From an uncultured Blautia sp. (lineage in GTDB: Bacteria; Bacillota; Clostridia; Lachnospirales; Lachnospiraceae): 13,618 nucleotides of DNA. The translations under genes and the position numbers were made by a program. The stretch covers positions 1 through 13,618 of the forward strand of contig CAAFRY010000119.1 of NCBI GenBank assembly GCA_900765525.1, in the 5' to 3' direction. Positions 1 to 7,301 of the stretch are shown here, in pieces (position 1 is the first letter of the stretch; each line of letters opens with the position of its first letter). The notes under the pieces are model-generated. The model was not told where the DNA came from. It worked only from the letters and a program-made list of their open reading frames with translations, and ran no database searches.

Positions 1-24
1 CCAGTGTGCTCCTGCCCGGAGGGC

Positions 25-70
25 TTCTTGTTCTATAGGAAATTCAAAGGAATTTCCTATAGAACAAGAA
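25..70. repeat. Perfect 21-bp inverted repeat (long hairpin) downstream of aguA
   Basis: Arms 25-45 and 50-70 are exact reverse complements around a 4-base AAAG loop, with a CTATAG core in each arm. It starts 81 bp beyond the aguA stop and would form a very stable stem in either transcript. No run of T follows it in the aguA direction (the next bases are GCCCTCC), so it is not a textbook intrinsic terminator. It could be a 3'-end stabiliser, a rho-assisted or processed 3' end, or a member of a dispersed palindromic repeat family. A weaker 8-bp stem with one mismatch (91-98 with 108-115) lies between it and aguA. I see no gene in 1-151. Confidence 0.8.
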
Positions 71-151
71 AAAGGCCTGCCCCGGATAGCATTGGGAGAG
101 TGTTTTACTCCCCATTCTGGTCCGGTACAAGCCTGTATTTGCTGTTATATT

Positions 152-2137
152 CTAATATAATTTTCTTCCTTTTTCATCCGGTATCATGGATTTTCTATAG
201 AAGAAGCTGTTTATCACATCCCGCCACTGACGGCTGTTTTCTTTTTGCAGGGCAAATCTCTCTTTTACCCGTTCAAACACTTTACCAGAAATCTTCCCTT
301 CCAGGGAAAGCCACTGTTCCTCCATCCTTACCACATCTTCGCACCCTTCAAAGTGGGTGTCATACACATGCTGAATCAGGGTTTTTCCAGAAGGCAGTAC
401 ATAAGTGTAGGGAAGCCTGTGGAAAAACAGAAGAAGGTTCTGGGGACAGGTTTCCGGATTCCGGTAAATGGACCCGTTCTTCTCAAAATACTGCTCCGTG
501 TATCCGGTGCCTTTCTGGGTTCTGTCTACGCCAATAGCCAGATGGTCTGCTCTGTGATAGGTTCCCCAGGGAGAATACTCATATCCCTCCGGATTAGGTC
601 CGTAGTGGTAAGAGGGATTCACCATAAAACCAATGCCCAGGGGCGCCGTGTATTTCTCGTACACTTCTCTGGATTTCAGAAGAATGTCTGTCACAGTATC
701 TATCACCGGCAGCTCTCTGGAAATCTGCAATGCAGTCCAATCTCTGGCAATCTGCTCTGCACCTTCCCCTGGATTCCAGGCCAAACGTCCAAAACCAAAG
801 AAATTAGCGGCCGCCAAATCGTGCCCCGTCCAGTTGGCGTCCTCCCCTGTGTTAGAAACAGCGGCCATTCCGCAGGTTTCCTGCCCGAAGGTACGGCCGG
901 AAACAATATCCGCCACAGTATCTCTTTCTTTTCCACAGCCTGTGGAGAAATCCAGTACCTCCTTCCACATGGGAACCAGGTAGCACACATCAATCTGCTG
1001 TCCCGTGTACTCCTGGGCAGCCTGAACCTCCAGAATCTGATTGGTATGCTCCAAGTGTCCGAAAAGCGGATGTACCGGCTCCCGAACCTGGAAATCAATA
1101 GGGCCGTTTTTAATCTGGAGAACCACATTGGAGGCAAATCTGCCGTCCAGAGGCATAAAGTTATCGTATCCTGCCTTTGCTCTGTCTGTTTTTAAATCTC
1201 GCCAGTCCTGTTTGCAGTTATAGACAAAACACCTCCAGATAATGGTTCCTCCATAAGGCTCCACCGCCTCTGCCAGCATGTTGGCTCCGTCTGCGTGATT
1301 CCGTCCATAGGCAAAGGGTCCGGGACGGCCTTCTGAATCCGCCTTTACCAGAAAACCGCCCAGATTAGGCACATCCAGGAATAATTCACGGCAGGTGTCT
1401 TTCCACCACTGTCTTACCCTGTCATCCAGAGGGTCGGAGGTATCCAGCCCTCCCACTGTAATAGGTGCGGCAAAATCAATGCACAGATACATGGAAATCC
1501 CATAGGCCTCCAAAACTTTCGCTGTTTCTTTCAGCTCTTTTCTGTGTTTCTCTGTAATCAGCCACTCTGCTCCGTCCCTGACATTTACGTTGTTTACAGA
1601 AATGCCGTTAATGCCCACGGAAGCCATAAGTCTGGCAAAATCCCGGATTCTGGGAGTCACGCAGATTTTTCCTTCTTTGTAGAGGAATGAGTTTCCTGAA
1701 TATCCTCTTTCAATGGAACCATCTATATTGTCCCACAGGTTCAGCATACGAAGAGGATTGGCCGGTGTTTCTCTTACCTGGAGATTTTTAAGCCTTTCCC
1801 CTGCTGCAGCCTTTAAAATCAGAGTAAAAATACCGTAAAGCAGTCCCTTGTCTCCCGGGCTGCAGATAATCGCCTGGTTTCCGGTACAGGAAATCTGATA
1901 GCCTTCCTTGCCCACAAAAAGGGCTGCGTTTTTCTCCAGGCAGATACCTGCCTTTTCCCGCTGCTTTTCTTCCTTTATCTTTATCTGAAAAAGGGAGGAA
2001 GCCGCTTTTTCCAGCTCCCGGATTCCGCTTTCTACTAAAATGCTTTTTTCCTCTGTATAATAAGATGAAAAGAAAGCCTTGTCTTCATATTCTTCAAAAG
2101 GCTGATAAGCCAGCCAAGCCTGTTCCCATGTATTCAT
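152..2137 (-). CDS. aguA: GH67 alpha-glucuronidase
   Basis: A 661-residue cytoplasmic enzyme of glycoside hydrolase family 67. It removes (4-O-methyl)-glucuronic acid from the non-reducing-end xylose of short xylo-oligosaccharides (aldouronates). The family motif around WDNIDGSIERGYSG is at about 135-148. The predicted acid is Glu269 (in KADSEG), and the predicted base pair is Asp348 (in PIDFQ) and Glu376 (in AQEYTG). Their spacing of 79 and 28 residues equals that of the catalytic triad in characterised GH67 enzymes as I recall it. There is no signal peptide, so substrate must be imported. The length is close to the family norm of roughly 680. The ATG at 2137 has an AAAGGAT ribosome site 8 bases upstream and lies 4 bp after the permease stop, so it is the last gene of the transport operon. 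Identification is strong; exact oligosaccharide preference is inferred. Confidence 0.95.
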   Translation of the reverse strand: MNTWEQAWLAYQPFEEYEDKAFFSSYYTEEKSILVESGIRELEKAASSLFQIKIKEEKQREKAGICLEKNAALFVGKEGYQISCTGNQAIICSPGDKGLLYGIFTLILKAAAGERLKNLQVRETPANPLRMLNLWDNIDGSIERGYSGNSFLYKEGKICVTPRIRDFARLMASVGINGISVNNVNVRDGAEWLITEKHRKELKETAKVLEAYGISMYLCIDFAAPITVGGLDTSDPLDDRVRQWWKDTCRELFLDVPNLGGFLVKADSEGRPGPFAYGRNHADGANMLAEAVEPYGGTIIWRCFVYNCKQDWRDLKTDRAKAGYDNFMPLDGRFASNVVLQIKNGPIDFQVREPVHPLFGHLEHTNQILEVQAAQEYTGQQIDVCYLVPMWKEVLDFSTGCGKERDTVADIVSGRTFGQETCGMAAVSNTGEDANWTGHDLAAANFFGFGRLAWNPGEGAEQIARDWTALQISRELPVIDTVTDILLKSREVYEKYTAPLGIGFMVNPSYHYGPNPEGYEYSPWGTYHRADHLAIGVDRTQKGTGYTEQYFEKNGSIYRNPETCPQNLLLFFHRLPYTYVLPSGKTLIQHVYDTHFEGCEDVVRMEEQWLSLEGKISGKVFERVKERFALQKENSRQWRDVINSFFYRKSMIPDEKGRKLY

Positions 2138-2141
2138 ACTG

Positions 2142-2987
2142 TCATCCTTTCAATCCTGAAGTCGCAATTCCATCCGCCAGATATTTCTGGAAGAAAATAA
2201 AAATCAGCACAATAGGGATAATGGATAATGTAGCCATTGCAAACATAGCCCCGTAGTCTGAGGAGGAGCCGGGGTCGCAAAACAGCTTTAAGGCCAGGGA
2301 CACCGGATATTTGGAAGGGTCGTCTATGTACAGCAGGGCAGACATAAAATCATCCCATCTCCACATAAAGGAGAAAATAGCTCCTGTAATCAGGGCCGGG
2401 GACATAAGGGGAAGAATCACCTTTGCAAAAATTCCATAATAGGAACATCCGTCAATTTTGGCCGCCTCATCCAGCTCCCTGGGAATACCCTGGATAAAGT
2501 TCATCATCAGGTATACAAAGAAGCCCTGGATGGCAAAGCAGAAGGGCACAATCAATGGTGCAAAGCTTCCTACCCATCCCAGCTTTTCGTACCAAAGATA
2601 CTGGGGAACCATGAGAATCTGTCCCGGCAGCATCATGGAAGCCAGCATGGCGCCGAATAAAATTTTCTTTCCTCTGAACTGGCATCTGGCAAAGCCGAAG
2701 GCTACACAGGCAGAAGATGCCAGGGTGCCCAAGGTGCCCAAAATTGCCACACACAAAGAATTTTTAAAGAAAGTGCCGAAAGACACCCCTGCAAACCCGG
2801 CCCAGCCGTTTCCATAGTTTTCCGTGGTAAAGGGGTCCGGTATCAGGCTTCTGGCTGTGGTAAAGATGGTATTTGTCTCCTTAAAGGAACTCATAAACAT
2901 CCAAAACAGCGGGTACAGCATAATAAGCCCGAAGCCGCAGACTAAAATATGATAAATAATGGTACCTGTTCTTTTTTTCGCTTTCAC
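2142..2987 (-). CDS. Carbohydrate ABC transporter permease, MalG-type (CUT1)
   Basis: A 281-residue inner-membrane permease with about six membrane spans. The cytoplasmic EAA loop that docks the ATPase is clear at about 168-196: EAA at 174-176, then DG at 179-180 and LP at 192-193. It pairs with the upstream permease to form the channel for oligosaccharide import. The Paenibacillus counterpart in aldouronate clusters is called YtcP/YtcB. The start is GTG at 2987, with AGGAG 7 bases upstream, only 4 bp after the preceding stop. An ATG overlapping this GTG (2989-2987) is out of frame and followed at once by TGA, so it cannot be the start. The ligand, likely aldouronates, is inferred from the adjoining GH67 gene. 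Confidence 0.92.
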   Translation of the reverse strand: MKAKKRTGTIIYHILVCGFGLIMLYPLFWMFMSSFKETNTIFTTARSLIPDPFTTENYGNGWAGFAGVSFGTFFKNSLCVAILGTLGTLASSACVAFGFARCQFRGKKILFGAMLASMMLPGQILMVPQYLWYEKLGWVGSFAPLIVPFCFAIQGFFVYLMMNFIQGIPRELDEAAKIDGCSYYGIFAKVILPLMSPALITGAIFSFMWRWDDFMSALLYIDDPSKYPVSLALKLFCDPGSSSDYGAMFAMATLSIIPIVLIFIFFQKYLADGIATSGLKG

Positions 2988-2991
2988 ATTC

Positions 2992-3894
2992 TCACTCCTG
3001 TTCGTATACCCAAAATCTCTTGGTTTTAAATAGTATGAAGGTTATAGCCGCAATCAGCAGAAGCATTACCCATGCCATGGCAGAGGCGTAGCCGGCCTGA
3101 TTAAAATTAAAGGACTTCTGATACATATACACTGCGTAAAACAGGGTAGTATCCATAGGCTTGCCCTGGGTAATAATCAAGCTCTGGGTAAAGGCCAGGA
3201 ATCCGTTGATAATCTGCATAACCAAGTTAAAGAAAATGGTAGGCGTCAATAACGGAAGGGTCACCTTAAAAAACTTGGTGAATTTATTTGCTCCATCCAC
3301 ATCTGCTGCTTCGTAAAGCTCCTTGGGTATCTGCTTTAAAGCAGACAGGAAAATCAACATGGAAGAACCGAACTGCCAAACAGCCAGAATGATAAGCGTC
3401 CAGATAGCTGTCCTGGTATCGCTGAGCCAGGCAAAATTTGTCTCAATGCCAATCATCGCCAGAAGACTGTTGATAACACCGTCCGGAGCAAACATTCTTT
3501 TCCAGAGAATAGCTACGGCTACAGAACCTCCGATAATGGAGGGCAGATAGTAAGCTGCCCGGTAAAAGCCTGTGGCCTTGGTGGGCCTGACTAAAATCAT
3601 AGCCACCAAAAGAGCGAAAATCAGACGCAGAGGCACAGACACCAGAGCAAAATAAAAGGTTGCTTTTACAGAGTGCCAGAAAACTTCATCCTGGGTGAAC
3701 ATTTCCACATAATTTTTCAATCCCACAAATTCCGCTGGGGATAAAATATCATAGTCACAGAAAGAATAATAGAGGGATATTCCCATAGGTACGATTAAAA
3801 AAAGCAAAAAACCTATGATAAACGGAAGACAGAAAATTACCCCCACATTTTTTTCCTTATTGATAAATTTATAAAACCTGCTGTTTTGTTTCAA
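2992..3894 (-). CDS. Carbohydrate ABC transporter permease, MalF/UgpA-type (CUT1)
   Basis: A 300-residue membrane protein with six predicted spans (first about 19-42). The EAA loop is at about 189-218, with EAA at 195-197, DG at 200-201 and LP at 213-214. It is the partner of the downstream MalG-type permease. The start codon is TTG at 3894: AAAGGAGAG lies about 8 bases upstream, and no in-frame ATG occurs before the first membrane span. It follows the binding-protein gene after an 82-bp gap with weak hairpins, a common arrangement where the binding protein is made in excess. The substrate is inferred from the operon. Family assignment is secure. Confidence 0.92.
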   Translation of the reverse strand: MKQNSRFYKFINKEKNVGVIFCLPFIIGFLLFLIVPMGISLYYSFCDYDILSPAEFVGLKNYVEMFTQDEVFWHSVKATFYFALVSVPLRLIFALLVAMILVRPTKATGFYRAAYYLPSIIGGSVAVAILWKRMFAPDGVINSLLAMIGIETNFAWLSDTRTAIWTLIILAVWQFGSSMLIFLSALKQIPKELYEAADVDGANKFTKFFKVTLPLLTPTIFFNLVMQIINGFLAFTQSLIITQGKPMDTTLFYAVYMYQKSFNFNQAGYASAMAWVMLLLIAAITFILFKTKRFWVYEQE

Positions 3895-3976
3895 ATCCGT
3901 CTCTCCTTTCCAAAAAAGGATGCCTCACAAAAGACAAATCTGTAAGATTTATGCCTTTCATGGGCACCCCCTTTTC
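3895..3976 (-). other. Gap between binding-protein and permease genes with weak hairpins
   Basis: This 82-bp spacer is the only sizeable gap in the transport operon. It holds a 6-bp perfect stem (3936-3941 with 3945-3950, loop GTA) and a 4-bp TGCC/GGCA stem (52-55 with 63-66 of the 3900s). The spacer ends in the AAAGGAGAG ribosome site of the next gene. A T-run (minus strand of 3912-3917) follows the hairpins at a distance, so partial termination or RNA processing that lowers permease output is possible but not shown. Confidence 0.35.
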
Positions 3977-5278
3977 TTATTCGCCTTGAAGCATTTTATT
4001 GGCTTCGGTGAAGTATTCGTCAGCAGCCTGCTGTCCCGTATACTCTCCGTATTTTACCTTTTCCTCCAGCTTTCTCAGCAAATCCTGGGCCTCGCTGCTG
4101 CCCTCTACCGGGAAGGGAGGCATGGGGCTTGAGTTAGGCATGATTACGTCGTTGATAAAGGTTGCGTTCTCCTGCTCCTCCTTGCTCAGCTTGTCCATAA
4201 TAGCCTCTGAAATTACGCTGGAAACAGGTACTCCTCTCTCTGCCAGCAGAATGTCGTAGGCTGTCTCGGAGTTGGTGAGATAGTTCAAAAGCTTCACTGC
4301 TTCCTCCGGGTTTTTGGTATCTGCACTTACAGAGAAATACATAGCCGGTTTCACATAATTAGACTTCTGCGGGTCAGAAGTTGGAATAGTAGTCAGGGCA
4401 ATATCTGTTCCTTCAGGAGCCGCTGCCTGGTAAGCAGTAAGCTGTGCAGAACCATTTACTGTACACCATGTCATATTGTCAGGATTAGAACCGTATACCA
4501 TGGGGTCCTCTTCCACGCTGTCTGTATCTGCGGCCTGGCTGGGAGAAATCTGCCATCCCTCTTCGATACCCTGCTGCAGTGTTTCAAAGTAAGGAACATA
4601 GTCATCTGCACTGTCTCCGCCCAGCTTATCAGAAGCCTCAATACCGTTAGCCCTTGTATAGGGGTCCATGTAAAGACCATAGTGATACAGGTTAGAACGG
4701 TATCCTGTCTCCTCATAAACCTGTTTTGCAATCTCCACATACTGGTCCAGAGTCATATTATCTTCAATGGTAATACCCAGCTCGTCCAAAAGAGTTTTGT
4801 TATAAAACATACAGGAAGCACTGGTTCCGGAAGCGATACCATAGATACCATCGTTTACCTTACCCATATTTACAACGTCCTCAGATATATTAGAGGTATC
4901 CAGAGTTCCGTCTTCAATATAAGGAGTCAAATCAAGAAGCTGGCCCTTATCTACATACTGCTGGATATAGGACATGTCCATCTGGATAACATCCGGCATT
5001 TTCTTTCCTGCTGCAGAGGTAGCCATTTTGCTCCAGTAATCTCCCCACTGGAAAAACTGTCCCTTTACCGTAACACCGCTTTCCTCCTTATATTTATCCA
5101 AGGCCTGCTGAGTACGTTCATTTCTTACCTGGTTTCCCCACCAAGCCATAGTCAATTCCTTAGAGTCTCCTCCGTCGCCGCCGTCACTTTCCTTGGAGCC
5201 GCATGCTGTCAGTGATGTAGCTGCAAGAGCCCCTGCCATAACAAGAACTGCAGCTTTTTTTAAATAATTCTTTTTCAC
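3977..5278 (-). CDS. Extracellular sugar-binding lipoprotein of a CUT1 ABC importer
   Basis: A 433-residue family 1 solute-binding protein. It captures the oligosaccharide outside the membrane and hands it to the two permeases encoded next. The N terminus is a lipoprotein signal: MKKNYLKKAA, a hydrophobic stretch, then the lipobox LTAC with the lipidated Cys at 26. A flexible Gly/Asp/Ser-rich linker (27-39) follows, then the fold beginning ELTMAWWGNQ. Length is normal. The start is GTG at 5278 with GGAGG 8 bases upstream. It is the first gene of the leftward operon and is divergent from yesM/yesN. The aldouronate ligand is inferred from aguA; in Paenibacillus aldouronate clusters the equivalent gene is called lplA. 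Confidence 0.93.
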   Translation of the reverse strand: MKKNYLKKAAVLVMAGALAATSLTACGSKESDGGDGGDSKELTMAWWGNQVRNERTQQALDKYKEESGVTVKGQFFQWGDYWSKMATSAAGKKMPDVIQMDMSYIQQYVDKGQLLDLTPYIEDGTLDTSNISEDVVNMGKVNDGIYGIASGTSASCMFYNKTLLDELGITIEDNMTLDQYVEIAKQVYEETGYRSNLYHYGLYMDPYTRANGIEASDKLGGDSADDYVPYFETLQQGIEEGWQISPSQAADTDSVEEDPMVYGSNPDNMTWCTVNGSAQLTAYQAAAPEGTDIALTTIPTSDPQKSNYVKPAMYFSVSADTKNPEEAVKLLNYLTNSETAYDILLAERGVPVSSVISEAIMDKLSKEEQENATFINDVIMPNSSPMPPFPVEGSSEAQDLLRKLEEKVKYGEYTGQQAADEYFTEANKMLQGE

Positions 5279-5304
5279 TTTCTATTCCTCCATTACTTTT
5301 GTTC

Positions 5305-5316
5305 AAGATGCATCTT
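5305..5316. promoter_or_regulatory. 12-bp perfect palindrome in the operon leader
   Basis: AAGATGCATCTT is a perfect 12-bp palindrome between the -10 box and the ribosome site of the binding-protein gene. In that position a bound protein would block transcription. It is too short and unspecific to assign to a regulator, and chance occurrence is possible. Confidence 0.3.
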
Positions 5317-5327
5317 TGTTTATTGGA

Positions 5328-5363
5328 TGTACTTATTATATCGGAAAAACCTGACAATGAACA
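5328..5363 (-). promoter_or_regulatory. Probable promoter of the aldouronate transport operon
   Basis: On the minus strand a perfect TATAAT (5340-5335) lies about 45 bases upstream of the GTG start. At 17 bp spacing the -35 box is poor (TGTTCA, 5363-5358), which suits an activator-dependent promoter. Two AGGTTTT repeats (minus strand of 5346-5352 and 5369-5375), 23 bp apart, flank the -35 position. They are candidate contacts for the AraC-type regulator encoded next door. Confidence 0.55.
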
Positions 5364-5466
5364 TTTAGAAAACCTACTTGCTTTCATAATATTTTTACTA
5401 ATGCCAGCAAAAAAATGACTCTTCCTGTAAAATTATTACTTTCTTTTTCCCTCCATTCCAAAAGAA

Positions 5467-5494
5467 TTGCACTTTTCCCCGGGTTTGCTATAAT
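5467..5494 (+). promoter_or_regulatory. Promoter of yesM/yesN with extended -10
   Basis: TTGCAC (5467-5472) and TATAAT (5489-5494) are 16 bp apart, with a TG one base before the -10 (TGCTATAAT), giving a near-consensus sigma-A-type promoter. Transcription would start about 5500-5501, leaving a leader of only about 16 bases that contains the GGAGG ribosome site at 5503-5507. It lies inside a possible N-terminal extension of the kinase frame (from ATG 5415), which argues against that longer start. Confidence 0.8.
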
Positions 5495-5516
5495 TTGCTC
5501 ATGGAGGTTTTATCCT

Positions 5517-7301
5517 ATGTATATACTAAACGCATCATCCAGACGCTTTCAGAATTTATCCTTAAAATATAAAATACTGACTATTATTTCGGCAGGATTT
5601 CTCATTCTCTTCCTCACCGGCATGACGGCTATCGCCGTTGTCTCCCAAACCTACGAGGATAAGCTGTACCAGTCCATAGCCGCCTCTATGAGTTATTCGG
5701 CTTCCGAACTTTCCAATCAGCTGGAATCTGTGGATTCTATAGTGGATTCCCTGCTGTCCAGCCAGACCATACAGACTAATCTGGAGGAAATGCAGGACTG
5801 TACCCAGAAATCCCAGAAAAAGGTATACAACACCCGTATTTACGATGCTCTCAGCAATTATCTGTTTTCTTTTAACAGCGATTCCATATCTTATATGGCC
5901 ATTGTCCAGGGTAATGAAACTGTATCCACCTCGGCATCCAAATTCTCAGAGCTGCCGCCCTACTTCCGTTCCTCTCTGCTGGAACGGGCACAGAAAGGGG
6001 AAGGGGCCACTACAGTAGTTCCCGACTATGGCATGGAGTACGGCATATTTATTGTAAAGGAGCTGCGAAAAATAGACAGCCTGAGCCTGGAACCTCTGGG
6101 AGTGCTGATTATCAATCTTTCTCCCCAGGCCCTGATTGAAAAGGCTGTGGCCTCCTATTCTGAATATGACACCTTGTCCTGCCTGCTTTTTGATGAGGAA
6201 ACTCTTATCTACAACAGCGGTGCACTGCCTGCCTCTAAAGTCCGGGAATTTATAGGCAGAACTTCTTCTGATTATGATATTTTAAAGATAGAAGGGGAAT
6301 CTTTCTTTGTGGTTCTGGGAAAAATCCCTTTATACAATTGGGATTACGTCTGTGGGGTATCCTATAATTCTATTTACCAGACCATCACCCTTTCCGGCCG
6401 GCTTTTTCTTCTGATTATGATACTGGCCCTGGCCTTGGTAAGTTATTTTGCCATTAAACTGATTCTGGCCCTGTTTTACCGTTTTGACAAACTCATTGAA
6501 AACATGAAAAGCTTTGGAGAAGGCAGTTATCAGGTACCGGACCTGCCCCAGCCCTATGAGGAGGATGAAATCGGCCTGCTGTATAAAAACTTTGACGCCA
6601 TGGTAGAAAAAATCAATTTACTGATACAGGAGAATTATGTAAATGAATTGCTGAAAAAAGAAGCTCAGATTAAAGCCATGGAAAGCCAGATGGACCCTCA
6701 TTTTCTCTATAATACGCTGGACAGTATTAACTGGAGAGCCAGGATGGTAAACTCTCCGGAAATCTGCCAGATAACCACAGCTTTAGGAAGCCTGCTGCGT
6801 CTGTCTCTTGGAAAAACCTCACGGCACTTTACCCTGGGGCAGGAGATGGACCTTGTGACAAATTATATGACTATTCAAAAAATCCGCTACCAGAGACGAT
6901 TGGAATTTACAACTGAAATCCCCAAGGAATTCATGGATTGCCAGATTCCCAAATTCACTATTCAGCCTTTGCTGGAAAACGCCATACGCTACGGCCTGGA
7001 GGAATCCTCAGATACCTGCTATATTTCCATTGTCTGCCGGCAGCTGCCCGACCGTATGGTGCTGACAATCACCAACACAGGTTCCGCCTTTGAGGAAAAT
7101 GCAATGGAAAAGCTGATGGCAGGAGAAATCCAGCCCCATGGCTTTGGCATCGGTATCCTGAATATTCACCGACGGCTTCAGATGACCTACGGAGAAGACT
7201 TCGGACTGCGGCTCTATAATATGGAAGATGAAAAAACCTATGAAGAATGTGCGGTAGCTGAGGTTCATATTCCCCGCACAAAAGGAGAGGAAATATGTTA
7301 A
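5517..7301 (+). CDS. yesM: YesM-type sensor histidine kinase (two-component)
   Basis: A 594-residue membrane sensor kinase of the LytS/YesM class. Order: membrane span 1 (about 20-42), an extracellular sensor region (about 43-290, likely Cache-type), span 2 (about 294-320), HAMP (about 321-372), His_kinase domain with phospho-acceptor His395 in QMDPHFLYNTL, then the ATPase domain with the N box around Asn488 (LLENAI) and a glycine motif GFGIG (542-546). The usual DxG motif is replaced by TNTG (519-522), which I believe is a tolerated variant in this class. The ATG at 5517 has GGAGG 9 bases upstream; the in-frame ATG at 5415 precedes the promoter and is rejected. The stop overlaps the yesN start by 7 bp. 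It likely senses an extracellular oligosaccharide or the liganded binding protein. Family is certain; signal is inferred. Confidence 0.93.
   Translation: MYILNASSRRFQNLSLKYKILTIISAGFLILFLTGMTAIAVVSQTYEDKLYQSIAASMSYSASELSNQLESVDSIVDSLLSSQTIQTNLEEMQDCTQKSQKKVYNTRIYDALSNYLFSFNSDSISYMAIVQGNETVSTSASKFSELPPYFRSSLLERAQKGEGATTVVPDYGMEYGIFIVKELRKIDSLSLEPLGVLIINLSPQALIEKAVASYSEYDTLSCLLFDEETLIYNSGALPASKVREFIGRTSSDYDILKIEGESFFVVLGKIPLYNWDYVCGVSYNSIYQTITLSGRLFLLIMILALALVSYFAIKLILALFYRFDKLIENMKSFGEGSYQVPDLPQPYEEDEIGLLYKNFDAMVEKINLLIQENYVNELLKKEAQIKAMESQMDPHFLYNTLDSINWRARMVNSPEICQITTALGSLLRLSLGKTSRHFTLGQEMDLVTNYMTIQKIRYQRRLEFTTEIPKEFMDCQIPKFTIQPLLENAIRYGLEESSDTCYISIVCRQLPDRMVLTITNTGSAFEENAMEKLMAGEIQPHGFGIGILNIHRRLQMTYGEDFGLRLYNMEDEKTYEECAVAEVHIPRTKGEEIC

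Noticed and set aside
25..70. Intrinsic terminator of the aguA operon
   Set aside because: The stem is strong but the minus strand continues GCCCTCC with no T tract, so I list it as an inverted repeat only.
4..1195. Rightward open frames of 177 and 316 codons across 4-1195
   Set aside because: They are antisense shadows of aguA, whose minus-strand frame carries intact GH67 motifs; their proteins show no recognisable domain.
5366..5390. Catabolite-control (cre) site upstream of the binding-protein gene
   Set aside because: The minus-strand TGAAAGCAAGTAGG shares only part of the cre consensus and lacks the central CG and the 3' half.
5415..5516. 34-residue N-terminal extension of the yesM kinase from ATG 5415
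   Set aside because: The strong promoter at 5467-5494 and the GGAGG at 5503-5507 lie inside it, and there is no good ribosome site before 5415.
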